A stretch of 64,000 nt of DNA from the NCBI GenBank assembly GCA_032209605.1, contig JASFXZ010000001.1:11302256-11366255 (forward strand). The letters run 5' to 3'. This document shows positions 1 through 12,010 of the stretch, piece after piece. The position numbers were made by a program, and so were the translations under genes. Origin of the DNA: Mactromeris polynyma (Eukaryota; Mollusca; Bivalvia; Venerida; Mactridae). The notes under the pieces are model-generated. The model was given only the letters and a program-made list of their open reading frames with translations. It ran no database searches and had not been told where the DNA came from. Each line of letters begins with the position of its first letter. Within the stretch, counting starts at the first letter, position 1.

Positions 1-836
1 TGCTAAAAAAATAAGATAAAAATCTCCAAATTCTCCCAGTGGTATGAACTGTTCTAATCGAACTTCACAACTGAGCTGAGACTCAGTTAACACACAAACT
101 AATGTAATAAGGTCATAGAATCCTTCTCAATTCAGGGTTGGATAATTTCCTCAGAACTTCACTGCAAATAGATCATACAGTTTACTGAAGCAGATACAAC
201 ACCCTGGAAGAATACATCAAGAATGAAACAGAACAATTCTTCCAGTTAATCTTCTCCACTACAATGTCTGTAATGTAAACAGTTCTATTTCCGTGTATTG
301 GATTAATATCTTATGTTTTAACAACTCACAAATAGCTAAAAGGAAGGTTTTGGTTTGGCAATGACATAGATCAATAAATAAGAAGACAATCGGAAGTCTG
401 TTCTTGAGAAAGAATTGCCGGAATGATAATTACAGAATAACTATACATTCGGAAAGGTTCCTACACTAAACATATGGTCACTATTACATAGGAAAATTTA
501 AAGCCTGGAGATATGAATTTAGGAGAAAACAATTATTGCAACTACAAATAGATTTGTTACAGCTTCTGATACACATGAAAAATAACTACCATACTGCTGA
601 TTGTAATAGAATTTACCAAAGTCTTATTGCTATTATTTCAACACAGCAACTGCAGCTTTCTGAGAATCATACAAACCTATATTCAACAAAGCAGGGGTGT
701 CACTAATGTTTGAAGTAGGAGGGAAATAATCAAAAGTAGGCAGGTCTAGGGGGGTACTCCCCCTGTATAATAACCATTCATACAAGAAAAGTAGCCGAGT
801 GATGATGTTTAAGTTACTAGGTAATTTTACCGGCTC
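1..836. other. AT-rich sequence, no gene seen
   Basis: I see no convincing exon on either strand. The end of the stretch resembles dispersed repeat sequence and runs into the duplicated block that starts at 837. Confidence 0.5.
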
Positions 837-1225
837 TTTTTGGCACCCCTGACAACGGCAATAAAATACATAATATTTTTATATGTTTTTTCTTCTCTTA
901 CAATTTAACAAATAAGTTACTGATTTGAATGCCATGTTATGTTGTCCAGCAATAAAACCCAATTACACTTTTTCAATGGCTAGTCTGTGCTGAATGCTTT
1001 GTAGTAGGATAGGACAACAATAGCACAACCAAGCTCAGATCTACCAGATACCACACATATAATGACATCAATACCATCTAGAATAAGGAAGAAATAATAA
1101 ATATGTGGGAAATACAAGGTAAACAAACAGAAGAAGACGAGACAGACACACTGAAGTATATTTGATAAGGAACATTATACACATGTAATACCAGATGAGT
1201 CTAGTGATACAATTTACATGTACTT
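837..1225 (+). repeat. Direct duplication, copy 1 (389 bp)
   Basis: This block recurs at 1646-2034 in the same orientation, offset by exactly 809 bp. The boundaries are sharp: both copies begin at a run of five T before GGCACCCC and end at TACTT. By eye only about two substitutions separate them, so the duplication is recent or has been homogenised. No coding potential is seen. Confidence 0.9.
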
Positions 1226-1645
1226 ACATGTGCTGCTGAAACTAAACTAGTAACAAGAATAGAAATAATATTATATATTAATAAAAGGCCCAGTGAAATA
1301 ATGATAGAGAAAATGTGCACTGTCCAATCAACAAACAGTTATCATTATGAGTAAATGCTAAATGAAGTATTTAAGTACACATGATGCCACAGACATTGCC
1401 ACCAATGATGATGATGATGATAAGAATGATGATGATGACTGAGCATTAGCTCCTATACTCAAAGATTAAACCAAGCTGACTAAGCTCCTGAGAACAAAAA
1501 ACAAACTACAATCGCATATTATGTTGATGAAAATGATAGAAATCATTAACAGTTAAAATTGATGATAAGTTCAAACCAGTATCAGTACTTAATTATCAAC
1601 AAACAACATGGTTTAAAAAAATTACATTTTCTCACCTTTCTTCTA
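1226..1645. other. Spacer between duplicated blocks, with GAT microsatellite
   Basis: This is non-coding, AT-rich sequence. It includes a short imperfect GAT microsatellite at about 1407-1440. No gene is seen. Confidence 0.5.
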
Positions 1646-2034
1646 TTTTTGGCACCCCTGACAACGGCAATAAAATACATAATATTTTTACATGTTTTTT
1701 CTTCTCTTACAATTTAACAAATAAGTTACTGATTTGAATGCCATGTTATGTTGTCCAGCAATAAAACCCAATTACACTTTTTCAATGGCTAGTCTGTGCT
1801 GAATGCTTTGTAGTAGGATAGGACAACAATAGCACAACCAAGCTCAGATCTACCAGATACCACACATATAATGACATCAATACCATCTAGAATAAGGAAG
1901 AAATAATAAATATGTGGGAAATACAAGGTAAACAAACAGAAGAAGATGAGACAGACACACTGAAGTATATTTGATAAGGAACATTATACACATGTAATAC
2001 CAGATGAGTCTAGTGATACAATTTACATGTACTT
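1646..2034 (+). repeat. Direct duplication, copy 2 (389 bp)
   Basis: This is the second copy of the 837-1225 block, with about two mismatches. No flanking target-site duplication or terminal inverted repeat was recognised, so whether it is a transposon or a local duplication remains open. Confidence 0.9.
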
Positions 2035-2370
2035 CATACTTGCAACTAAATCAAGAACATCTGTGGCATTAAATATTATGAACAAGGAAGGAAAAGCATA
2101 CAAATCATCCATGCAGCTGCAAGTAGTATAGTTCATGGACACAAATTATATTGGCTAGATGAGTGAATACAGAAATTGTCAATAATAATGATTCTGATGA
2201 GGAAAATAATTGTACATAAAATCAATTATAATGACAATCAATGGCCTTGACTTTTTATCCCTAAGTAAGAACACATAATCATACATTCATTTTGTTTGTC
2301 TTTGATAGCTTCATTCAAATTGCATATTTATATCTTGAACTAGTTCTGTTTTTTCTAAAGCTAATCCTAC

Positions 2371-2550
2371 CTCACGCTCATAAAAGCATGATTGTTCAAT
2401 CACATACAAAATCATAAAACCAAAGATCATATCTATGATTTCACTACTTAAAATGTCTGCCCATAACTTGTGAAACAACCATGTTTGAAAAAAGCAAATT
2501 TCTGCTTGTTTCTTAAGTAACCATATTAGGTCGTAAGCCAAACAAATAGC
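2371..2550 (-). CDS. Candidate internal exon of an unrecognised gene
   Basis: On the minus strand this is exactly 60 open codons, preceded by an AG acceptor and followed by a GAG|GTAGGA donor, so it would be a phase 0-0 exon. The encoded segment is rich in Trp, Leu, Ile, Cys and Phe (for example WLLKKQAEICF and KLWADILSSEIIDMIFG) and looks more protein-like than its surroundings. I do not recognise the family. The acceptor has a poor polypyrimidine tract, and no neighbouring exon could be joined with confidence. It could be chance. Confidence 0.22.
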
Positions 2551-2587
2551 CTGAATTCTGATTCATACTCATTTCCCAGAGGGTCTA

Positions 2588-2699
2588 CTAAATAATCTTT
2601 CATATGGGTTAGCAGTTTTCAAGTAAGCAGTAGCAGAACAGATCTAAATAATCTTTCATATGGGTTAGCAGTTTTCAAGTAAGCAGTAGCAGAACAGAT
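2588..2699. repeat. Two-copy tandem duplication, 56-bp period
   Basis: Two adjacent 56-bp copies (2588-2643 and 2644-2699) are essentially identical. No coding role is seen. Confidence 0.85.
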
Positions 2700-4060
2700 A
2701 AATTGGTTTCCAAATCTGAATATCCAAACAAAGTAGCAAACATAATATTCTATTTACAGAAGGCACTATTCTTCACCATGTCTGTGTTTTTATGCATTTT
2801 GAGGAGAAAAGCTATAAAACATGTCACAATTTATTTCAGATTTTTCCCCCCATTTAAATATTTTCTTAACTTTGCATGCAGGTTTCATTTGCTATAATGC
2901 TTGCTATGCATTATGCGAGGATATAACAAACTTATTCAGGCTTAATTAATTGATTTGTAAAATGGTAATTTGTGCATGTAAATGTGTGTACCCAACAAGG
3001 TTTAATGGATTTTAATCACTCTGCAGTCTGCTGCACTGGAAATATTGGCTGCTTATTCAGTAGAATCTTCAATTTCTTGATAGCAATACCTCTCAATACT
3101 ATCTTTAAATGTCTTGACCTTTGAATAGTTCCGCTGCAACCCCCCCCCCCCCCCCGATTGTGTGACAGCCATGTTATTCACTACCTTACTGCTACCCCTG
3201 TTACTAACGTTACTAACAAAATGTTGTTAATTATTGTTTCCACATTGCTTGGCATTTCTAGAGCTCCTGCGGAATATTAACAAAAACAATGCACTATAAT
3301 CAATGTAACACCTTCAAATGAGAGAATTCCAAATTGAAATGTAACCAAATTGCTATGGCAACATCTAGTAACAACGCATCCAACCATTCTACCAAACTGA
3401 GACAATGAAACAAGAACTGCATAAGAAAAGCTGGAACAAAAAATTACTTTCTGCCTTTCGTATCTTGACAACTCTTACATCTAGAAGTGTTGGCATATTG
3501 AGATAGCACTTGCATAACATTGCAATTTGTAATTGATCTTAATCTAATTATCAGGAGAAGTTGCGACTGGAATAATTGTGCAAATGTGAAGGCAACCATC
3601 AATCAAGTAACCTTCGACATTTGTACTTATACCAATATTCAATGTGACTAAGGGTAGATAGATTTTTCAAATGTTTTGGAAATGAACCTTTCTGACCTGC
3701 AATATCATATTTTTTAAGAGATAATAAAATATTTTTATCGAATTGTGGAGGGTCATTTAAATATTAGAATTTGAATATAAGCCTTTAAAGCACACTTGCT
3801 CTTAATTAGCTCCAACTCAAATGTTAGTAGCCCGAATCGGCAATTAGATTTATCGAGATTTCATACTAGTGTATTTCTAGAGTTCTTGCTTTTTTCAGCA
3901 TAGCTCTAAAACGGTTAATCCCTGATTTTTCCACAGGGAAAACAGCAACGATTCTACAGAATTTATTTGATTAATATATCAAATGAACATTATTCTATAG
4001 TGGCTTATCTAGAGTGAACTCCTCTGACACACACCAGAACCTTGTATGTCCAGAGAGCAC
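2700..4060. other. Non-coding stretch with a poly-C tract
   Basis: No recognisable exon is present. A homopolymer of 16 C lies at 3140-3155. Short open frames here show no recognisable domain. Confidence 0.45.
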
Positions 4061-4062
4061 TC

Positions 4063-5608
4063 GTGTGTTCCAGACCCAAGTTGGATTTGCTCGTGTGTTC
4101 CAGACCCAAGTTGGATTTGCTCGTGTATTCCAGACCCGAGTTGGATTTGCTCATGTATTCCAGACCCGAGTTGGATTTGTGAGGTATTCCAGACCCTAGT
4201 TGGTTTTGCTCATGTATTCCAGACCAGAGTTGGATTTGCTCGTGTATTCCAGACCCGAGTTGGATTTGCTCGTGTATTCCAGACCCGAGTTGGATTTGCT
4301 TGTGTATTCCAGACCGGAGTTGGATTTGCTCGTGTATTCCAGACCCGAGTTGGATTTGCTCGTGTATTCCAGACCTGAGTTGGATTTGCTCGTGTATTCC
4401 AGACCCGAGTTGGATTTGCTCGTGTTTTCCAGACCGGAGTTGGATTTGCTCGTGTATTCCAGACCCGAGTTGGATTTGCTCATGTATTCCAGACCCGAGT
4501 TGGATTTGTGAGGTATTCCAGACCCTAGTTGGTTTTGCTCATGTATTCCAGACCAGAGTTGGATTTGCTCGTGTATTCCAGACCCGAGTTGGATTTGCTC
4601 GTGTATTCCAGACCCGAGTTGGATTTGCTTGTGTATTCCAGACCTGAGTTGGATTTGCTCGTGTATTCCAGACCCGAGTTGGATTTGCTCGTGTATTCCA
4701 GACCTGAGTTGGATTTGCTCGTGTATTCCAGACCCGAGTTGGATTTGCTCGTGTTTTCCAGACCGGAGTTGGATTTGCTCGTGTGTTCCAGACCCGAGTT
4801 GGATTTGCTCGTGTATTCCAGACCCGAGTTGGATTTGCTCGTGTATTCAAGACCTGAGTTGGATTTGCTCGTGTATTCAAGACCGAGTTGGATTTGCTCG
4901 TGTATTCCAGACCTGAGTTGGATTTGCTCGTGTATTCACGACTGAGTTGGATTTGCTCGTGTATTCCAGACCGAGTTGGATTTGCTCGTGTATTCACGAC
5001 CGAGTTGGATTTGCTCGTGTATTCAAGACCTGAGTTGGATTTGCTTGTGTATTCAAGACCGAGTTGGATTTGCTCGTGTATTCCAGACCTGAGTTGGATT
5101 TGCTCGTGTATTCACGACCGAGTTGGATTTGCTCGTGTATTCCAGACCTGAGTTGGATTTGCTCGTGTATTCACAACCGAGTTGGATTTGCTCGTGTGTT
5201 CCAGACCCGAGTTGGATTTGCTCGTGTTTTCCAGACCGGAGTTGGATTTGCTCGTGTGTTCCAGACCGGAGTTGGATTTGCTCGTGTAATCCAGACCCGA
5301 GTTGGATTTGCTCGTGTATTCCAGACCCGAGTTGGATTTGCTCGTGTATTCAAGACCGAGTTGGATTTGCTCGTGTATTCAAGACCGAGTTGGATTTGCT
5401 CGTGTATTCCAGACCTGAGTTGGATTTGCTTGTGTATTCAAGACCGAGTTGGATTTGCTTGTGTATTCCAGACCTGAGTTGGATTTGCTTGTGTATTCCA
5501 GACCTGAGTTGGATTTGCTTGTGTATTCAAGACCGAGTTGGATTTGCTTGTGTATTCCAGACCTGAGTTGGATTTGCTCGTGTATTCAAGACCGAGTTGG
5601 ATTTGTTC
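4063..5608 (+). repeat. Minisatellite, 30-bp unit, about 50 copies
   Basis: The tandem unit has the core GAGTTGGATTTGCTCGTGTA followed by TTCCAGACCC. Because 30 is divisible by 3, long open frames appear in several frames on both strands (10-residue periodic peptides); these are a by-product of the repeat. From about 4870 on, many units lose one C and become 29 bp, which would shift any reading frame and argues against coding. A variant 29-bp unit (GAGGTATTCCAGACCCTAGT) recurs at 4181 and 4510, showing that an 11-unit block of 329 bp was itself duplicated. Confidence 0.97.
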
Positions 5609-7113
5609 CTCTTCCATATTCAATTTACCAGACAATTAATGAACCAATTAAGCCAGAATGACAACTTCAGAAATGATGAAGATTACAAAAATTAAAACGA
5701 AGATTGATTGGAATTCTCAGATAACAATATTTCAAAATACTGCAAAACCTTCAATTAATAGCAAACACAAAAATGGAAATTCAAGCAACACCAAAACATT
5801 ACATGATATCATGATAAAGATGAAAAATAACTGCTTAATTATTTAAACAAAACTGTAGATGAATGTACATATTGGTGGACAGCTATTTTATTAAGCAATT
5901 AAAAGATAGAAATCAAAAGAATTCTAGAGTAATTATAGGAGACAAAATGGCACCAGTCATGTGACTAAAGCAGCAGAAGGTATACAATCAAGAGATATCA
6001 CATCTGAGTGATCAGACCAGGTCAGTGATAAATATCTCCATGCCTAAAAACAAGGAGTGCAGTCTTGTTAAACAAAATCTTATAATCTCTGTGCCTGATT
6101 GCATGGTTATAGTGGAGAACTGGAGTTTTGCCACTTGTAGAATGGTGGCATGTCCCTTTGGGGGGAATAGCAAAAATATATACTTTTCAGAGAGGAATGG
6201 GGCCCAATTTTGGCCCCTAAGTATGCCCCCCAAGAAACTCAGAACTCAAAGTACTTCAACTTCAATTAGGATCAAACCATTGATATAATTATTCTCTTAA
6301 GAAAGTCATCCACCTGATCAGTTGAAGAGTGGTGGGTGTCCATCAGCTTCTGTCTGATGTATCAACAATGCCAGCTAGAGCCTCCCTCAATCAGCTGAAA
6401 TCTTGCCAGAGGCCCTACATTGTGATTTTCTGATGCAGGGGTGTCAACAAAGCAAAATCCTCAATCCTGAAAACTAAGCGGTATCAAAGAACTCCAGGGA
6501 CTTGTCCGCAGAATACCTTGGATCCTTTTAAAAAATACATTCATACTCAATTTTGTTCGCTCAGTAGATCTAAGTAGATCCCCATCAAAACTCATCGGAT
6601 TTATATCGATCTGAATATTGACCTCTAGGGCTCAGAATCCTGATTTCTCGACTAATGAGAAATGTTGACAACCCTGCTGATGTATACACTATTATATGAC
6701 CATCTCCAATTTATACCAATCATGAAAAATACTGAAGACAAGATTATCGTATGAAGCGATGGATGCTCCCCAAATATGTACATGAGGAAAGGGCCTTAAG
6801 TATGCAATAAATCTCGGTCAATGGTAACTGAGAAATAGTGCGGACATGATGCGGGACGGACGGACAAACGTAGGAATACTGTTATTTTTTGTCATCAATC
6901 AACCTTTTGTTGCAAATCACAAATGAACTTAGGGTCAAATTTGCCAATAATACACAAGAGCATTGTACAATAAACCTCAGTGATGAGTAATACGCATCTG
7001 GTAAGAAAGAATCTTTAGTAAAAATTGTTCTATACAAAAAACTTATGCCATTTGTCAGATATGATATTTCTATGTTACTAGTCAAAATATTTCAAATTAA
7101 TCTGGCTACCTAC
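5609..7113. other. Non-coding stretch
   Basis: Nothing here is clearly coding. An open stretch on the minus strand at 6882-7085 has hydrophobic segments but no recognised domain. About 6400-6680 and 6780-6880 look like degraded dispersed repeats. Confidence 0.4.
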
Positions 7114-7169
7114 CAATGGTTGTAACTTCTACAATCAAATATTTCTGTACTGCCAGTTGAAGCCAAGAT
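7114..7169 (-). CDS. Candidate small exon, discoidin (F5/8C)-like
   Basis: On the minus strand a 56-bp segment sits between a strong acceptor (TTGTTTTTCAG) and a strong donor (ATTG|GTAGGT). One frame is fully open and reads SWLQLAVQKYLIVEVTTIG. This resembles the W-x-V-D-L-G...V-x-x-V-T-I strand of discoidin or fucolectin (F5/8-type) domains, common in molluscan secreted and scavenger-receptor genes. It would enter one base before a codon start (preceding exon ending with two bases) and leave in phase 1. No partner exon was found, so this may be an isolated exon remnant or chance. Confidence 0.3.
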
Positions 7170-7810
7170 CTGAAAAACAACAAGCATTTCTTCATTTTAC
7201 AAAATTTCATCGAACTAAAAATGCAGGATAATTTGTATTTTAAATGCTCGTACATTAAAATAATTATAAAACAATGCTATGTTTTACATGCAGCTTGCAG
7301 ATAAAAATGCAAATGTTGACCTACCAGTAATTAATCTCTATTACACCACTTAAATTGGCAGGCAATGTTTTGATTCCAGATTCCAGTAATTAAACAAGAG
7401 AATAAAGTATTTCTATGCTTCTGAATATACTGTTACTTTAAATAGCAATCAGTCAATTGATTGGTTGGAGGGGCCAGGATTCTGGTTTGGGGAAAAATTG
7501 TGTTTCTGTGCGCCAAGAATTCAGTGTAACATATGAAAGTGAGTTTTCTCTGAGTAATGGTTAATAGAGTGTCATCATATTAATGGTTAAAATTTGTGTT
7601 TGTTTTGTATAACCATGGTCACTGGAAATGCTTGCAGCAAGAAAAGAGCAGACAAGAAAGTACAGATGAACAGACCGACATACAGATAGAAGTAAGAAAT
7701 CACAAGAAGTCTCACATCCGGGAAATAAGCTGTACAATTGTGCAATTAATCAAAGCCATTATTATATTACATATGAGTGCTGCTATGAGATTTACAACCT
7801 TTTCTGTAAG
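7170..7810. other. Non-coding stretch
   Basis: AT-rich sequence. The open frame at 7596-7841 runs into the MITE and has no domain. No gene is seen. Confidence 0.4.
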
Positions 7811-7955
7811 TGACGTCATTTCGAGAAAACGCGACATGTGATGTCACTATTTGAAAGCAGGAAAAAATATTTACTCCATTATTTATGGTCACTTCTTTTT
7901 CATATTGCCATATGGGGCAAATATTGCTTACTGTCAGTACATGGTGACGTCACAT
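7811..7955. mobile_element. MITE with TGACGTCA ends (copy A)
   Basis: This is the reverse-complement relative of the element at 57427-57585. It begins with TGACGTCATTTCGAGAAAAC and ends near GGTGACGTCACAT. The inner part, including the CCATATGGGGCAAATATTGC region, matches the other copy in inverse orientation. The right arm is shortened. It carries two perfect CRE palindromes (TGACGTCA), at about 7811 and 7945. Confidence 0.75.
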
Positions 7956-8419
7956 AACTATGTACAGTAAGTTTTATATTTGAGAAATAGGCATACACAA
8001 GAGTTTCAAAGTTTGTAATTGATGACGTAGTATCTATATAGCTTCTGTTTTGTCAGTTGCAACCAAGTGGAATGAGCTCGGATTTGTTGTTGCAACCATT
8101 TAAGTATTAGAACTAAACCATTAATGCTCAGCCAAACATTCTTAACAATGTCTAATAAACAAAACAACATGTTGTGGAAGTTTTTGCATACAAATAAACA
8201 ATAGCAGTGCAGGCATGATTAATGGCATGTAGCAATTACATTGCATAAAATGCTCTAATTAAGTACATGTATAGAACAATTTATACCATTATACCAGTCA
8301 CATTGATTAAATGAAGATTTTATTCACAATTTATTACAACGATTTATGGTCATTAAGGAAAATAAGCGTAATTAATGACTCCATAAACTGGAAAACAATT
8401 TGATATTATCAGTCTGTAC

Positions 8420-8684
8420 AAAGTGGTTAGTGCGCTGGACTTGTAACCCGGCGATCCGGGTTCGATTCCCGGGCGCGGCAGGTCATACCCTTCCATGAAA
8501 ATTTGACAAAAATGTCAATTTTCCTCCACATGTGGAGAAGTTGCCGGCTCCTTGTGGAAGGGTAAGTTAGTACTGGTAAGAATTCAGTCCAGGAAAAACT
8601 GGTTAGGTGAACCGGCCGCCGTATATAACTGAAATATCGTTGAGAAACGGGGTTAAACCCGATGAAACAAACGATGAAACAAAG
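8420..8684 (+). mobile_element. tRNA-derived SINE, near complete
   Basis: The head resembles a tRNA gene, with a clear RNA polymerase III B box (GGTTCGATTCC at 8459-8469) after an A-box-like GTGGTTAGTGCGCTGG. It is followed by a conserved body (GTGGAGAAGTTG, AAAAACTGGTTAGGTGAACC) and a GATGAAACAAAC-type tail. A close relative lies at 38427-38672 in a PPWD1 intron. The open frame crossing it on the minus strand is a by-product. Confidence 0.9.
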
Positions 8685-9484
8685 TGATCCAGGTACAAGG
8701 TACATAAAGCCACAACAATCTCCCCAAAAATGAGTCATTTATAATTGATGATTTAAACACAGAACTAAACGGAACACAAAAATCATCAGCCAAGCATCAA
8801 TGCAAAGACCAGGACATGACACAAATATCCATCTGCACACTGCAGATGTTTTTCAAAATGAGAATCAACAGAGCAACTTTACATCAACTGAACAAGAATG
8901 GAAACTATGACGTACATGTAGGAAACCATCAAGCAAATAACAGGAGATGTTAAGACACAATAGATTGACTGGACACATTTCTACACGAGCCTCATAAGGA
9001 AACATTATAATAGAGGGATCCAAGTCTTAACTCATATGTAAGCTGGGGATCAAATCTTAGATTGAAGAATACACAGACGATTAGTTTAGGTAACCCTGTT
9101 TCGGCACAGCAAAACAAACATGGTTTTGCTATTTGAATATCAGTGTTGTGTAAACCAATCAAATCATATGTTAACCACCAAGGCAATTTCTCTTCAACTG
9201 AACAACATTTGTAATCTTGATGCAGATTGGTTAACCTTTCGATAAAGGGTACGTTACCTTACCGAAACCCACTGAATTTCGGTGAATATACCATATAAAT
9301 TTTGGATCTGGAGTGACCAGCAGTGGTAACATCTCGGCATTTTTTATGTTGCACAACAAATCTTCAAATTGCGCCGATCATCTTTTTTCAAGATATTTCT
9401 TGTTTGTCTATAGTTTATACATGTACTAACTTATCTTACATCAATTGTGTTCATAAGTTCAAACAGCTTATATTAATCACATAG
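8685..9484. other. Non-coding stretch
   Basis: No exon is recognised. About 8990-9260 reads like old dispersed repeat. Confidence 0.4.
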
Positions 9485-9635
9485 GTTGACCACTTCCTGG
9501 GTTACTAACTAGTACCCACACAACATTTAGGGATCATGAAAATCCGGATCAAACGGCTCTCCACCCAGGTCTCAAACTCAACCATCGAACCAAGAGTCAG
9601 ACACTCTACCCTCTCCACCACCATGACTTCACTAC
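9485..9635 (-). mobile_element. tRNA-derived SINE fragment
   Basis: Read on the minus strand, a tRNA-like head (GGGTAGAGTGTCTGACTC, then GGTTGAGTTTGAGACC) is followed by body sequence with a GTTAGTAACCCAGG motif. That body motif is also the core of the VNTR in PPWD1 intron 4 (34745-35430). Confidence 0.65.
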
Positions 9636-10035
9636 AGTTCTCATGATGGTCAGAGAGAGGCCGAAGTATAAAGCAGCCAATGACAGTAATTGAGGATGAA
9701 TGATAGACATAATTAAGTTATTATGGATGGAAATAGACACAAATGGACACCAGACTCTAGAAATACTATCGTTGTTGTTTGCCAGGAACCCTGTCATTCA
9801 TATATGTATGCTGAAAATAGAAACCACTTAAATCTTACATGCCAGATAAATTTCAGAGCAGAGACCGTCAGACAAATTAATGGCATGAATCCATTTATTA
9901 TGGACAAAGCCCATAGTAAAAGGAAGATAAGACGATGTCAAGATGCCCAGACTTGACTCTGTGAATGTGTAAACGACAAAAGATACAAAACTAAGTGACA
10001 CATTGATTAATGGTAACAGAAAAAGTACAGAAAAA

Positions 10036-10184
10036 CTTCACTTAAAGACCACCTTAATAATAAGACCACCTCAATATAACGACCACACTTTTCAAGTCCA
10101 TTTTGAATGTTCCGCTCTTTACTCAACCTCAATATTAAGACCAGCTTTCAAGGGTCCCAAGGGTGGTCTTATTATTGAGGTATA
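10036..10184 (-). mobile_element. Mariner-type MITE, degraded ends
   Basis: Its words (GGGTGGTCTTATTATTGAGG, TCAATATTAAGACCAGC) match, in reverse complement, the two MITEs at 40919-41095 and 41775-41928. The terminal CAGTAAAACCTC is not intact here. Confidence 0.7.
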
Positions 10185-11017
10185 AATACAATTGAACTAC
10201 AATTACTCTAATTAACCACTACCATCAATTTGTGAAAATTGCCAAGGAAACTAGATATTGATCACACTAAAGTTTCAAGTGCCCTCACTATTATATTTGC
10301 CCTTATAACAATTGACTTGAAATCGAATAATTAGCACAAAAAAAATTAAGTGGATCATTAAACATGAAATAGAAACCGAATTCACTCAATATTTAAGTTT
10401 CCCCCCTTGTTGAACTTCCCTTATGCTAAGGTAACTAAGGACTGGAGAAACTTAATTGCAGCATGAGAAAACTGATGAAGTATAACTTTAACTTATTAAC
10501 TCTAATTCAATTTAAATAAAATACAGTTCTACAATAGAACTTTTGTCACAATGTATATAAGGGAAACAGTAACATAACAGTAAAACACATATAGAATCTT
10601 GGACTATACTTGCACACCAGACCGGGATTTCCCACGTTTCCACCGGTTCTAGAAAACTCTATCCCCCCACCCCCATGCCCCCATGTAGGATATTGGGTCT
10701 CGGGGTGATGACGTCATGTAACGAAGCCACGTAACATCCAATAACAACTACATGTTGTATAATGAATTTGTAAAATAAAACGTTATCGTAAGTAAAAAGT
10801 CCTTCACCATCTGATATAAATAATATACTGCTTGATTTGCACAATGAAAACGATTCTTCATTCAAATATCAACTTAGTGGACACAAACATGTTTATAGAT
10901 TAATAAATACTCAAGCCATAAACAGTTAAGTTTTCAGGTCAGTAAGTATTGAAGGTTATATAATTAAACAATAAATGATGACAGTAATAACTAAATGAGA
11001 GATAATGAGACAACTAC
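10185..11017. other. Non-coding stretch
   Basis: AT-rich sequence without a recognisable exon. Short open frames show no domain. Confidence 0.4.
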
Positions 11018-11080
11018 CGAAGACCTGGGAGTCGAGGAAGCGGAATCATTTGAATGCAGCATAGAATTACCATGAACCAC
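11018..11080 (-). CDS. Candidate exon, Ser-rich, unknown gene
   Basis: On the minus strand, 63 bp open in one frame reads VVHGNSMLHSNDSASSTPRS plus Ser and ends at a TCG|GTAGTT donor. The acceptor (ATTAATTAG) lacks a pyrimidine tract, so it could instead be a first exon starting at one of the two Met codons. Ser/Thr-rich composition and codon use look coding, but the length is short and no partner exon was joined. Confidence 0.2.
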
Positions 11081-11258
11081 CTAATTAATTATTCAACAAA
11101 TAAAGCTGTGGTAAAACAATATAAATTAAAACAAGAGTGGCAAACTGTCTCACAATATGCCCGTCATAATAAGTCAGTGCTCAGAGTTAAAACAAGACAA
11201 ATTTTATGTAATTTCTAAAATCAAAGGGTGATAACTCCCGAGTGACTTGAGCTGTATG

Positions 11259-12010
11259 CAGACATGGATTAATCGATTAAAGTAATTTAATCGATTATTA
11301 ATCTATTAATATTTTCCATTAATCATCATTAATCGTTAATCAAGCATTTTTAGGATTAATGATTAATAATGTAATCGATTACCGGAGAAAAAATGGCTGT
11401 AATCATGATTATTTTACGATTGACACATGATTACTTTATGTTTTTTATGGACAAGAGCGTCAGAAAATTTATGAAAGTAATTAAATGGGGAAAATGCAAC
11501 AAATTCTTTTTATTGCAATCATTGAATAAGAGATTAATTCAAGTCTTTTTGCAATTTTGATGTTAACATAATTCAACCCTTTGTTAGCTTTTGCTCAACA
11601 TGAATATAAAACTGCCTGTATGTGATTTATGAAACATTCTGAAATCAGACCCTTGGACCCAGTGCAATTCAGAATTTTCGGTATAGCTGCAAGAAAACAC
11701 TTTAAATTCCCGGATAATACACCTACTGAAGGCAATGTTAAACCAGAGTGCAAACATTGCAACTCATTTATCTCCGGGAATGTTAAATCAACTTCGAATT
11801 TTGTAACCCATTTAAAGGTAAAAACAAGTGTTTTATCTTGTGTTTCTTCAAAAGTAATCGTTAATCATGATTACTTTAGATTTTTATGATTATTAATTTA
11901 ATCGATTACTTGTTATTGGTCAAATAATTGATTAATAATTGATTATCCAAAATTGACTAAATAATCGATTATTAATCGATTATTTTTCAAAGTAATCGAA
12001 TCCATGTCAG
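11259..12010 (+). mobile_element. hAT element, 752 bp, with 8-bp target-site duplication
   Basis: The termini are CAGACATGGATT and, at the other end, AATCCATGTCAG: 12-bp inverted repeats with one mismatch. The 8-bp GCTGTATG flanks it on both sides (11251-11258 and 12011-12018), the target-site length typical of hAT elements. Sub-terminal sequence is packed with AATCGATTA-type motifs on both sides. The interior retains one exon-like segment with a BED zinc finger (11629-11817). It is far too short to encode a transposase and is therefore non-autonomous. Confidence 0.93.
11629..11817 (+). pseudogene. BED-type zinc-finger exon left in the hAT element
   Basis: 63 open codons run from a Met and end at HLK, directly before an AAG|GTAAAA splice donor. 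The C-terminal part shows the first half of a BED finger: C-x2-C (ECKHC), then Asn and Phe, then His in THLK. BED fingers are the DNA-binding domain at the N-terminus of many hAT transposases. The exon normally continues to the last His on the next exon, which is absent here. It therefore looks like the first coding exon of a transposase whose catalytic part has been deleted. Confidence 0.7.

Noticed and set aside
4014..5661. Many overlapping open frames on both strands with 10-residue repeats
   Set aside because: They are a by-product of the 30-bp minisatellite. Frequent 29-bp units would shift any real frame.
8425..8480. Functional tRNA gene
   Set aside because: It has A and B boxes, but the 3' acceptor stem does not pair and the segment continues into a SINE body shared with other copies.
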